Shown here one piece after another: positions 23,317 to 36,400 of a DNA stretch of 64,000 nucleotides. This DNA comes from Owenia fusiformis (lineage: Eukaryota > Annelida > Polychaeta > Sabellida > Oweniidae). Every line of letters begins with the position of its first letter. Position 1 is the first letter of the stretch. The stretch lies in assembly GCA_903813345.2 (NCBI GenBank), contig CAIIXF020000002.1, positions 34,798,109 through 34,862,108 on the forward strand. The letters run 5' to 3'. The notes below the pieces were generated by a model. It did not search any database. It saw only the letters and a program-made list of their open reading frames with translations, and was not told the DNA's origin. The position numbers and the translations under genes are program-made.

Positions 23317-26243
23317 AGAAACCCTTAAAGAGAATGAAATATTTTCAACTTGCCAATGACAATGATACTTAATTCTGCAAATATTTAATTGTGATAATTC
23401 TGATTCTTAAAATGAATTTTCTTGAGTGCCAGAGGATGGTTGATTAAAAAAGACAAAGCTCCCTTTAAAGAGACAGAATCAAGCTATTGGTAATTTTTAA
23501 AATTTTAATTCTTCCTCCAAATTATAATTTTCGCTGATAAGTTAATGATAAGTGGTAATTTCAATTGTTCATGTTTTTGTATCTCCATGACATAAAGTAG
23601 ACAGAGGCTGCTAAAAATACTTTCATTCCCTCCAAAAAATATTGTTTGGCATTTTAAGTTGATTACTAAAAAGGAGAGCAATACAGTGTTCTCAGTAGGA
23701 TTTTTCCCCAGTTATGTTAAATTCTCATTTTCACAAATTCAGCCAAAAAATGGTAAAAATATGCCATATTTCATTTTTCCTCATTTTCAAGCAGGCGTAA
23801 TGATTGGGAAATCACTGAGATAATTGGAACATCTGAAAAGTAAAAAAATTGAGAAATACTGAAAAAATAAAGTTTGGCATCTTGATTCATGAAAATAAAA
23901 TTTCATTTGATTGAAAGGAATATATTGTACTGGTAGAACAGTACGAAAGATACTAAAAATAACAAGATATTTTATTGACTTATTACAAGGCATATGTTTT
24001 TATAAAAACTGTACTCTCTCTGAGAAAGGTACTGTATACGCCATAATGAAAATTCCATAAGTTAAAAACATCTCTTAAAGTTGTTCAGTGTTGATTGTTA
24101 CGCTCATTTAAACTTGACCAAGAACGGAACATCATCGGGAAAAATGTAAATGGGGTTCAGAATTAGAGTAATAAAGAAAAATTTACCCGTTTTACCGCAA
24201 ATATTTAGCTTCTCTTACCACATAAACCTATAAGTTGTGTTTTATTAGATTCCTCTAGACCTCGCTGCACTTTTATAACCTGTGATTTTATCAGTATTTT
24301 TATGAGAAAAATATATCATTTCTCTCTTTGGATTGATCCGTAATCTATGATGAATCTATTTCGGACTATTAAGGATACATTTATTGAGACGTTATCATAG
24401 AATCAAATTCTACTGAAGATATAAAAACTCTGGATTAATCATTTTAAGATGAGTATTTATAACAATTGAGTATTGCAAAAGTGCGTGCACTTAGGTTCTA
24501 CTTGCACCCCTGATAACCTCAAAATTCCTAGTGAATCTCCCAACATGTCATTGATAATATTACGCTTAAAGTAATTTATTCAGTTAAAATGAAAAAAGAT
24601 GATGGAGAAATTTGATGCGAGGGTCTTTGTAGAAGATAAATTCTAGCAGGAGTGTATGAAGGTCAAATTCCACAAATGATTTCTGCTAAATATTTAGCTG
24701 AGTTCTGACATCTGTATATACACATTCAGTTCAGAGTACTCAGCTCAAGTTTTCTTGTAAACCCATGCAGATTTCACTTCATTCCACTCTCAAATTCAAA
24801 CAAAGTGACTGATTTCCTCGCATTTTTATACAGTTATGAGTGTTGACTCAATGCTCATGTTGTTTATTCCTTGCTAATTCCACTCCTTTTATTTTAATTT
24901 CCTATTTTGAAACTTACCCATTTTGACATTTTTCTTATGGGCATTCTACTCATAATGGCTAACTTGGTCAAATGGTTGCAGACGTTTACACATTAAGCCC
25001 ATATAAAACATGACCCATATGCAATATATATAGGGTACATAATGAATGGATCATCATGAATTATAAATGAAGTTTACTTGAGCTCTTCAATAAAGAAAAA
25101 ATACTTTTTTAAATCTCATATGAAAGTCATAGGAAATTCCAAATATAAGTAATGCCCTCCACTTTAGTTGTACTCTATTCTAATGAGACACTATTAAAGG
25201 AAGATTCTACACTGCGTGTATCTTTTCCCAGGTCAACTGCACATGTTTGTACCACATGATAAATGTAGCGAAAGGGTTGAATTATATTTCTCTTTATTCA
25301 ATAAACTCACTCACATAATCCTGGCTTACATGTGAGATTTATTGAATTTATTAATTCCCATGTATAAAGTTTCACAAAGTCAATATCTTCAAATTTGAAA
25401 TAACAAGAATAGAATCAGAAATATAGAAACTAAAAAAGGAGTATTTTAATCACTGAAGTATACAGAAATATGTAAAACTTCCCAAATTTACAGAGAAAAG
25501 ACATGAACTGTGCATGATCATGCCAGCATTTTAAGGACAAGAATGAATGTTTTTCACTTGGTATTAAACCCAGTGTTGATCTTGCAGATTTTTTCCATCT
25601 CCCTTGAATTTAATAACCCCAGCCAAAATTTGACATTTTTTACTCAATATAATTTATTTCAAATAATTCATGTATTTGTTTTGATGGGTTACTCATAATT
25701 CAACTAAATGTTGTATGGTTCACATCAGTTTGAATTTATCTTTATATTTTGAGTTAAAAAGTAATAATTTATGAAAATAGTTCATTCTCTATAGGGGTTA
25801 ACATGTGGATTATGTTTCAGGTTTTAATATCATATAAGAGAACTTGACCATTCACTTTTAACAAGTTTTTGGCAAGAAAGGAGGTTTGAGGATTATCTCA
25901 TGTGGTGGTCACTTATAAAGTGAATATAACATCTACGACTGAAAGTTGAAAATATGACGATTTGTACATAGAGATACATTACTATATGGATATATCATTT
26001 TATGTTTACTTTACAAAATAAGTAACACATGAATCCATAACAACGTCATCAACATAAACGAAGGATAAAAGAAGTTGGATATATTTTGACCTATACATTT
26101 GGCTTGATATATACATGCAGAATAAAACATAAAGAACTAAATGAAAAAAGGATCGCATATAAGGATTAATTCGCGGCATCACATGCTGTAATTCACATGA
26201 GAAATGTTACACGAAACATTAGGATAATGGATGTATAGGAATC

Positions 26244-27419
26244 ATGGAAGGAGTAACAGTAGAAATGAATAATTCCTGCAGTTTGATTGGTCAGGATGGG
26301 TTTGACGATCCAGGTGGTGGATACACCCGAGATCATCTCATGAATGCGATCGACAAAGTTCGTAAATCACCAAGAAAATATGAAAATATTGGAATATTAG
26401 ATTTAGGTGACCAAGACATAAACCCAGAATCACCAACAATGTTACAAAATAACCAATCCCCAAGAGTAACAACCCCGGGTAGATCACCATATCAAAATGG
26501 TCAATCACCTTTGAGCCCATCACGTGTTAAACGGACGGATAGCTATATGCTAGCAATGAATGAAGGGCTCAAGTCGAGGCAGCGTGTTCGAGAGAAATTC
26601 AGATCCGCTGGACATATTGACGATATTAAAGAATCAGGGAATAAATCATCTTCAAGATCGCTCAAGCGGAACACAAATGTAAAATATTTGAGGGCCCAAT
26701 CTGAAGGGGGTCAAACTGTAGACCAAAGTATACAAAATTCATTTCTCAACTTTCTTACCAAAAATAACAGTCCAAGGGAAGAAAGTTTGAGTAAAAAGAG
26801 TCCAATGAAAAACAGTCCACTTGTGAGTCCTAGGATATTTAATAACAGTTTAAATCTGCCTAAAACTTCCAACTTATTGGATGTTCCCCCTAGACTTCCT
26901 GCACGTCGCAGTAGTACCGGATCAGCCGAAGTCAAGCAAACAGGACGTAAACAGTTTAGAGATAGAATTAACTCCACATCTTCCGATCATGGCCCTATAT
27001 TAGAACTAAATGATATTCCCGAAAATGACCCACCAATTACCCATAGTGCACCTCCAGTCACCCCAAAGACGCTACGCAGGTTGAAACCAAACATCTCAAA
27101 ATTTACAAACTCTTTGGGAACTCTTTTCAGGAATCGAAGTAACAGTACTAAATCTGATTCGGATATCAGTCACTATGACAACCATTGCCATAGCGATGAT
27201 GATGATGATGACAATGATGATGTAATTGATGCAGTAGTAGATAATGATGAAGATGATTATGGCTTTTTAACACTGTCTAAACCTGTTACTAATGATTCTT
27301 CTTCAGCCATGAACAAAAGCAAGTCTCCGAACCCAACTCGAAGGATATTACCCAAAAAATGGCGAAGCAAAGTTGCAAAGTCATCTCCTAGCCTCGACAC
27401 ATGTCTATGGAGCTCAGAG
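26244..27419 (+). CDS. ARHGAP6-like: exon 1: disordered N-terminal region of the ARHGAP6-like protein
   Basis: The exon encodes 392 residues in phase 0 and ends TGGAGCTCAGAG before GTAAGA. It is rich in Ser, Asn and Pro, with repeated SP sites such as [11 protein letters not shown] and [11 protein letters not shown], and proline-arginine stretches such as [10 protein letters not shown]. Near residues 316-345 an acidic run contains [10 protein letters not shown]. No folded domain is apparent. SP motifs suggest proline-directed phosphorylation and PxxP motifs possible SH3 binding; both are inference. Confidence 0.85.
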
Positions 27420-30400
27420 GTAAGACAATTACTATATATATTTGAGGGGGTGATTGGGTTAACATGTTACACTCCCCTCCATAAGTTTGGCAACTACATT
27501 TGGATCACTTATTAAAATGTATTGTGATTTAGAGAAAAATTAATCATTAACATTCTTTGAATTGCAATCCAGTGAAAACTTGCAGTTGTTAATTTTACAA
27601 AAGGGAGTGTACGAGCAAGGAATAAAGGGAACAAGCATGAAATCACGAGTTTCTTTTACATAGAAAGTTAAGCCATTAATTCTTACATATGAAAAGAAAA
27701 TATGTTTTGATCAGTAATTATTTTTTACAAGAATCTATTGAGAAATATATTTTCTTTCATCTCCTCTACAATTGCTTATACATTTTATTTCACATGTACT
27801 GCAATCAACAATTTATCCTTTTACAGATAATGTTGTGGTTACATGATATTTGCCATGACACGAATATGAATTTTTTACAATTAAATGACATTTGTGATGT
27901 GAAAAAACATAAATTAAATGTTTCAACATATTTATAAATGTATAAAGTCGATGTATAAAAGTGTTTCATGCAAAAATACAGCTCACTTAAATAAGAAAGC
28001 TTAATTTTTGGGGTCAACATAACTGTTATGAATATATTTGTCAAATTAATCATGAAAAGAGTTTTGGAAATTGAATAATGAAGATCAACATGGGATCTAA
28101 AGGGAATCAGTAAAGTCCCTTAAAAAGTTTTTGGCCCTTTTTTTAAACTCAATTCTCGTTGGACACTGGAAGTTGTATCAAGTCCTTTTGGACCCTTTCA
28201 TGCAATAATATAACTAATATCGTATAAATAATATATGACTTGTTTATAAATCCTGTTTCATGCAATATATATAGGTTATTTACTGGGAGGGATTGAATAT
28301 GGGTTTTATTCCGAGGGACAATATGATATTGACTGAAGGGTAATATGATATTGACCGAGGGAGCGCAGCGACTGAGTGTCAATATCATATTTCCCAAGGT
28401 CAATATCATATTTTCCAAGGAATGAAACCCATATTCAATCCCGACCAGAAATAACCTATTTATTCCATAATACATTCCTCTAAAATGTTACATTTTGAAA
28501 ATACTTTTATCAATTAGCCAAGGTTAAAAATAACAGGAAAACCAAAAATAGGTTAATACGTTCCAATACGATTTTTTTCCCGGGGACAATACGATTTTTT
28601 TCATGTAATACGCTCCAATACGATTTTTTTCCCGGGGACAATACGATTTTTTCATGTAATACGATTCAATACGATTTTTATTCCTTCATATTTCCCTGGG
28701 AAAACAGCAGTATTATGGAATAAATATATTTCTTTTATTGACAATTGACGATTTGCGATCACCGAATGGCTTCTATCTTTTAGTGACGTCACAATTAGGC
28801 CAGCCAGCTTTAGATGCTTGATTTTGAGAGATTATCTTCTATATTTCATGCTTTATTGATTAATTTTTCACAAACGCATTCAATTTGACTAGATCAACAT
28901 TCATGCTAAGCATATGCCAAGTCTAAGATCTTACTGACATGATTTAGATAGCGGTTAAGCGCCCCCCGATTTTAGGCATCGATGTTTAATATGAATTTCA
29001 CCCAAACTTCGCACATATATAGATAAACTCATGATCTAGTCAAATCGGCATACCTGGTAAATATCCGACCCATGGTTTTCATTAAATAAACGACAATATG
29101 TTTAGCTCAAAACTGCCACGTGTCCGCCATTTCATGATTCCATCATTTCTAGTATCATTTCTATGTGACGTCACACCATAAGACTAAACACATGACAACA
29201 GTATCCATAAACAAAATTCCTGAATTCTGATCGCAAAAGGTCAATTGTATCAAAACATGACACATCACAATAGTCTATGTACAAACTAAACTGTCTTGAC
29301 TCAAGACAATACTACACTATTAACTAAATGCTAGACTACATTAATAATATAACTCATATACTATAAATAATATGACTTGTTTATAAATCCTGTTTCATGC
29401 AATAATATAACTAATATAATATAAATAAATAATATGACTTGTTTATGAATCCTGTTTCATGCAATAATATAACTAATATAATATAAATAATATGACTTGT
29501 TAATAAATCCTGTTTCCAGGACAACAACACATGGAGCAGTGTTAGCGGCAGAACAGTTGTGCTAACGTCTACCAGTCTTCTTGCGCTAACAGAGCTTGAG
29601 AGGTTAGCGTTGACCAAGATAGCATTAGCGCAGCTCCAGGCACTGCAGTTAGGGTGTACGATCACCATCCCTAAAGGTAGGTGATGGTTTAGATTGTCCA
29701 ATGATTTGTTGTTTGATGAGAGTTGCCATAGCAACATATGTATACAGTCCGGTAAATATCAGAGAAAACCAAATAATTTCCCTGGTCTTGAAAATTGATT
29801 GGTAATAATGAATGAATTTGTTCATATTTTTACATTTGATGCAAATATTTACATATTGGGGCATTCAAAGTTAATTATTTGTTTAATATTTTGATGAAGG
29901 GCCAAACTTTACCTAAAACACCCACTGAGCCATGGGCCATTGAGCTCATGTGCATTAATACATGCAGTTGAATTTGGGAACTCTTCACTACATATTATCT
30001 CTAAAGTCACAATTAAAAACAAAATCTTTGTCCAGTCATTCATTTTGCATTTTAAAACTTTTACTCAAATCTCCCTTGATTTCTTTTTATACTAAATCTG
30101 ATAGGTGGTCTCTGACTCACTATATAATGGATGGTAAAGTTAAATGCATTGAACCTTAAATAATGATTGTGCACTTAATATTGAAAATGGTAACCTATTA
30201 CCCAATACTGTATAATGCATTAATCAAAATGCAATGTCTTAATTTACTCATTCACCAAATGCTGTCACACCCATGCCAAGACATGAGACATGTCAGTTTA
30301 TACATGTCAGTTTATACACATACAGGGCAAGCTTTACTGATACATCTGTCTTCTTTAAAATGTTTCTTCACTTTTTATTTCGTTTATAAGTCATTAACAA

Positions 30401-33400
30401 GCACTTTTAAAATGCGATATAAGTTGTAATAACAAGTTGTCCATCCACCACATGCTGATCTAAGTTAACAAATGATGCGATTTGTGAGCAACAATCAGCT
30501 TTCTTTATGAGTATGTAAAATAGATAAATTTGCAAATGTGACCAAGTAGAGGCATATTTGGAAATATATATATTACCCAAGATATTGTTTTGTTCATCCA
30601 TTTGTTAAAAAAATATGGGGACTTTTTTAATACTGTAAATAACATTTTCCCCAAAATACTGATTTTATTCAAACACGAAGCCAGTATTTTGTAAATTATA
30701 CCCAAATATTTGAACATTTAAATATGACTCCAGATCTGCCAGTAATATGACCCTTGTAGGTGCTTTTGAACTTGTTGACCTTTGACCTTGATTTAAGGTA
30801 TTGTTGACCTTTGACCTTGATTTAAGGTATTATGATGCCCAGCCAAAACAATAACTTAAAACTTGGAATAATATTATGATTAACCCAATAGAACCTAAAG
30901 TACATACATTATTCCAGTTTTACTGGGTTACCTCCGAAATACCTAATAATAAAGAAGCTCTCACTACTTGAGTTTATTTCCCATAAATAAGAGAAACATC
31001 CTTGAAAACACATTGCTATTTCTGAGAACTTTGTTTAGATTTCCCTTTTGAGTGGAGAATGTGGGATTTCTCTTGAATTGAGCCAATGTTGTATTTTTAG
31101 CTATCAGACCTTGAGACAGTTAAGTATATTTTAGAGATTGAAGTATAAAGTGTTCAGCCTTGAAAACTTGCTACTGAAATATTTTTTGGTATTATCCTGT
31201 TAAAATGCATTCAGGTCTAACACAAATAGACAAAACAGTTGTACAATTCAATTAATTTCTACTTAAATCTTCATCCAAATGTAATGGGAAATCCTTATGT
31301 AGTTTTAAGGTTGATAGAATTGCTTTGGTCTGTTAAAACATTTCTTTAGAAAGGAAACATTCTACTACTGAAGGAGTGCATGCAATTAAAAAACTGGTGT
31401 ATTCCAGAACCATGCAATTAAATTGATATAATGGTGATGTTATTTGAGATCCAAAATGATGAAAAGTGTAGATTCTTTGAAATGATCAATTTGCAATTGC
31501 AGGCCCGTAGCCAGGATTTGCCAAGGGGGGTTCATGTTTTGAAAAATTCCAGGGGGGTTCACTTGTGACAATTTTGGTCCTAAAATGGCTCGAACTACCC
31601 CATGGCTACGGGCCTGATTCGGATGTATTAATAAATTACAGAATGAATGAACACATATCTATTACTAAAGCTATATTTTGAAAGTCCTCAGAATGAAGGA
31701 CAAGGTCAAAAGTACCCAATTTTCTTGTATTAATGTCATACAAGGTCAATTTTTAAAATGATTTTTATCTATGGTGTGAATATATACAATACCATGTGGC
31801 ATTTTTTGTTTATATTTGTAAACTAAGAAACTAAATTGAGCCACAAAGATTTTGAAATTGGTATTTATTATTCGTGTCAATTTATGGTAAGTGCAGCTTT
31901 ACTTTGTTTGTATTAGACAGAATTTAAGAAACTTTCATATTTTTCTAGATGATGAGCAGAAATCTGAGAAGAGGACGACATTCTCCTTGAAGAAGAGAAC
32001 CCAGTCTGCTCATCTTGGAGGCCTCATTGATAATATTAAAGATAACTTTACTAAAGATAAATCAAAGCAATCAAAAGGTAAGAACTCAGTCTGCTCACCT
32101 TGGAGGCCTCATTGATAATATTAAAGATAACTTTACTAAAGATAAATCAAAGTAATCAAAAGGTAAGAACCCAGTCTGCTCATCTTGGAGGCCTCATTGA
32201 TAATATTAAAGATAACTTTACTAAAGATAAATCAAAGTAATCAAAAGGTAAGAACCCAGTCTGCTCATCTTGGAGGCCTCATTGATAATATTAAAGATAA
32301 CTTTACCAAAGATAAATCAAAGCAATCAAAAGGTAAGAACCCAGGATGATAACCTTGGAGGCCTCATTGATAATATTAAAGATAACTTTACTAAAGATAA
32401 ATCAAAGCAATCAAAAGGTAAGAACCCAGTCTGCTCACCTTGGAGGCCTCATTGATAATATTAAAGATAACTTTACTAAAGATAAATCAAAGTAATCAAA
32501 AGGTAAGAACCCAGTCTGCTCATCTTGGAGGCCTCATTGATAATATTAAAGATAACTTTACCAAAGATAAATCAAAGCAATCAAAAGGTAAGAACCCAGT
32601 CTGCTCATCTTGGAGGCCTCATTGATAATATTAAAGATAACTTTACCAAAGATAAATCAAAGCAATCAAAAGGTAAGAACCCAGGATGATAACCTTGGAG
32701 GCCTCATTGATAATATTAAAGATAACTTTACTAAAGATAAATCAAAGTAATCAAAAGGTAAGAACCCAGTCTGCTCATCTTGGAGGCCTCATTGATAATA
32801 TTAAAGATAACTTTACTAAAGATAAATCAAAGTAATCAAAAGGTAAGAACCCAGTCTGCTCACCTTGGAGGCCTCATTGATAATATTAAAGATAACTTTA
32901 CTAAAGATAAATCAAAGCAATCAAAAGGTAAGAACCCAGTCTGCTCACCTTGGAGGCCTCATTGATAATATTAAAGATAACTTTACTAAAGATAAATCAA
33001 AGCAATCAAAAGGTAAGAACTCAGTCTGCTCACCTTGGAGGCCTCATTGATAATATTAAAGATAACTTTACTAAAGGCAGAAACCAGGATGGTATCTTCG
33101 GTGGGGGGGGGGGGGGTCATTGGCAGTATAAAGATAACTAAGATAAGTTAAAATAGAAGTTAGTCTTTCATCTTATAATGTCTAAATGAGATCAAATATT
33201 GTATTGAAACAAAAGAACATTCTTGAAGAACAAAACTACTGTACATGAATTGTATCAAATGTAATAGTATACAAATAGTGACTGCCATTGTGCGGCTGAG
33301 GGAATAGTACATTGTAGAGGATATTCCCAAGGGGAAATCATTTACACTATTGCTCGAAATTAGGCAGTCACTATTTGTTTTATTATATACCCTATACTGA

Positions 33401-36400
33401 CTCTTGTCCCGTTTCCTCTGCGAAGGCCAAAAGGCTTAGAAAGCCCCCTCCCCGGGTCCATTGTTAGCATTATAAGCTGTGACGTCATCAGATGCTCAAC
33501 AGAAATGTTTGCCTCTGAGACTCTCACTTGACAAATTCAATCGCGTTTAACATGCGGAATAGATTATCATAACACTTGAAATCACACAGACGTATAGTTC
33601 AATAGTTCAAATGTATATTCCCGCTGACGTCACATTTGAGGGAATATAACTTTCCGAGGGAAATAGTAAATCTATTTCGGAACACGTGACTAGGTATTGA
33701 CCAATCAGGATTAGTGTTACATATTGGGTATATAATAATACTTGATATTCAATCAAACTGATTTTTACTTTTAGTATACATGTATGTAGCTTTATTAATT
33801 TTCTCAAGTCATTCTTTGCATGTTTTATGTTTCAAGATGGTGGTCCAGGGTTGGTATTTGGCATCAGTCTTGCGAAATGTATCGCCAATGATATCACCCA
33901 GAGAAAACGACGCTCCCTTTCATTGAAGGAACGACGGGAAAGCATTGATACGGGGCAGACCCCAAGAAGACAAAAGTAAGTTGTTTATGATCTAACTAAT
34001 AATGGATTGCTATTTGGGAATCATGTTTAAATCAATATGATTCAAAAGGTATAGTCCCTGTTATTCTGATCCTAAGTGACCCCAAAATGTTTTTTTTGAT
34101 TCATGAAGACCTCCTACAGACTTTGATTTAAATCTTTTCTCTGATAATATCAAAACTGTAAAATATTGCTCATCTTTTAAAGGAACATTGCGATTTATAG
34201 AGGATAAAATGGTTAAAAATAACATTTTTCTGGCTATAGACATGATTGCCTGGTCTAACACCTTCTCTGGTGAACCTATTTTTGAAATATGCATGAAGGT
34301 CCATTCAAAGTCGATGTTTGAACCTTTAAAAAGCCAAATTTAGACTGAGGATTGAAAAGGTTCTCAGAACTTATATTTTTTACGAGGAGTAAATGGTGAT
34401 AATGTTCTTTTTTTATGATGCGAGGAAGTCAAAACAAAAAATTGTTAAATTACAAAATAGGTTGGGTAAAGGATATGTCAAAGTCGTTTGATCTCGTTTC
34501 GGAAGCAATATTTTGACATTTCCTTCGCCTAGAATTCCTTAAAGCAGCTTGGCAAGTTCCAATTGTAAAGATTAATTGACACCAGCTATATGAGCAATTG
34601 TAATATATATGAGATAATAATATTAAAAAAGTTTATTTCAAAGTATATTGATAGTTACAAATCATTATAAATTAAAAACAAATTAGGCGTAATTAAGAAT
34701 CAAAGTTATATTGATTCAAAGACTGCCATTTTGATTGAAATAGGGGAGGGGGGAGGGTTACAGCTGCAATGAATATGCGTGTGGCACTGGAGAAGCACAA
34801 ACACTGAATTAATAGTGTCAACTGTATATATATATATTATGTTACAGAGTTTTATCCCAAAATGATGTTATTATTGCTTATAGCTCTCCATATTCAGTTT
34901 AAATGATGAGATGAGATTATTGAGCACCCCTCCATTGTAGTGCTTAGATGTGATGAAATTAATTCAAGAATTTTTTATTTTGCTCTTAAGTTTTTCGGTA
35001 TTGTGGTTAATTTAAGTTTTTTACCAGTAGCCAGCATTAACTATAACAATATAGCAATGGATTTTGTCTATTTATAATTCTATTTTTTAATATCCTCCCA
35101 CAGGAAATCGAAATCTCTTCCAAAAAAACTAAAACATGTCAGTATACCAGCTCACCTAGTAGCTTATGCTGAACGATATGTTGAAATGTGGTCACAATCG
35201 TCACCTACTGTAGATGAAAACAGGTATAAGGAGTGAATACTAGACCCAGTTAGCTTGGTTCAAATACTAACATCCTCTCATGAGGGAAAATATTCCCAGC
35301 AGTGAATTCTCAACCCAATTATATGCATTAAAATACTAATATGTTTTCATTTCTAGAATTATTAGAGTTATTTAAGAACATGAACTCGTTTACATGTACC
35401 GTGGTACATTACTTCCAATATTAACAAACCACCTTTAAAGTTTATTCCCCAGTTCTTTTCAGTTTTCAGCCATCCTTGGGGGTTGGTCATTTTATATGGC
35501 TATCCCATTACTTGGGGATTGATCATCTCATAGGGTATCCCTTTGCCTGGGGATTGATCATCTTAGAGAGGTATCCCATTGCTTGGGAATTGATCAGCTT
35601 ATAGGGGTATCCCTTTGTTTAGGGATTGATCATCTTATATATGGCTATCCCTTTGCTTAGGGATTGATCATCTTATATGAGTATACCATTGTTTAGGGAT
35701 TGATCATCTTATATGAGTATCCCTTTACTTTGGGATTGATCATCTTATGTGAGTATCTCTTTGCTTGGGGATTGATCATCTTATATGAGTATCCCTTTAC
35801 TTGGGGATTGATCATCTTATAGGGGTATCTATTTGCTCGGGGATTGATCATCTTATATGGGTATCCCTTTTCCTGTGGATTGATCATCATATATGGCCAT
35901 CCCTTTACTTGGGGATTGATCATCTTATATATCCCTTTACTTGGGGATTGATCATCTTATATATCCCTTTACTTGGGGATTGATCATTTTATATATGGCT
36001 ATCCCTTTGCTCATAAAGCTGTTTTACAAACATAATGTTTAGCTCAATGTTACATGAGCTCATAGCAGTGTTTTATTATTGCCTAAATCTCTACTAAAAA
36101 TGTTAACCCCTGCCCCATGATACCACTAGATGATTCTAATCAATTTTGCAACCCATTTTACATCCAGCCTATCTTTATGAAATGCATGGCAAGCTAGTTC
36201 CTTTACAGCCTGCCTTTTAACCATGTTTACAGATTTGCTTATAAGTTCCCAGTTTTGATATTATGTTGTTTCTTTTTTGCTGCATTTTAGCCAAACCATA
36301 ATGTTGATTAAAAAGGTTTAATTTTATACATTCACTTAGGTTAAAGAAAAACAATACGTTGTGGAGTAAGATGTGTTCTTATGTTTTCTTTTATATCATC

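Larger units (their letters stand above)
13653..26243. other. gene-poor intergenic region
   Basis: I find no gene with adequate support. The region contains a shared short element (14023-14101 and 22576-22953), the assembly gap, homopolymer G/C runs (about 18311 and 19101), a small hairpin (19255-19315), an inverted-repeat element with tandem copies (21948-22315) and a 17-bp tandem repeat (23256-23316). The remainder is AT-rich sequence with only short chance open frames. Promoter and 5' UTR sequence of the ARHGAP6-like gene probably lies near the right end, but no clear core promoter is visible. Confidence 0.45.
28198..29519 (+). repeat. ARHGAP6-like: interrupted tandem array at the 3' end of intron 1
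   Basis: A unit of about 62 bases ending in AATCCTGTTTCATGCAA occurs at about 28198-28275 and three times in 29340-29519. The last copy ends AATCCTGTTTCCAG, which is the splice acceptor of exon 2. The other copies have CATGCAA there and lack the AG in that position. About 1 kb of foldback elements and unique sequence lies between the outer copy and the rest. Confidence 0.65.

Noticed and set aside
26338-26977. Minus-strand frames under exon 1 of the ARHGAP6-like gene
   Set aside because: They are hydrophobic shadow frames of a Ser/Asn-rich coding exon, without splice or start support.
31999-33141. A CRISPR-like array
   Set aside because: The repeats are directly adjacent with no unique spacers, and the setting is an intron-containing animal gene.
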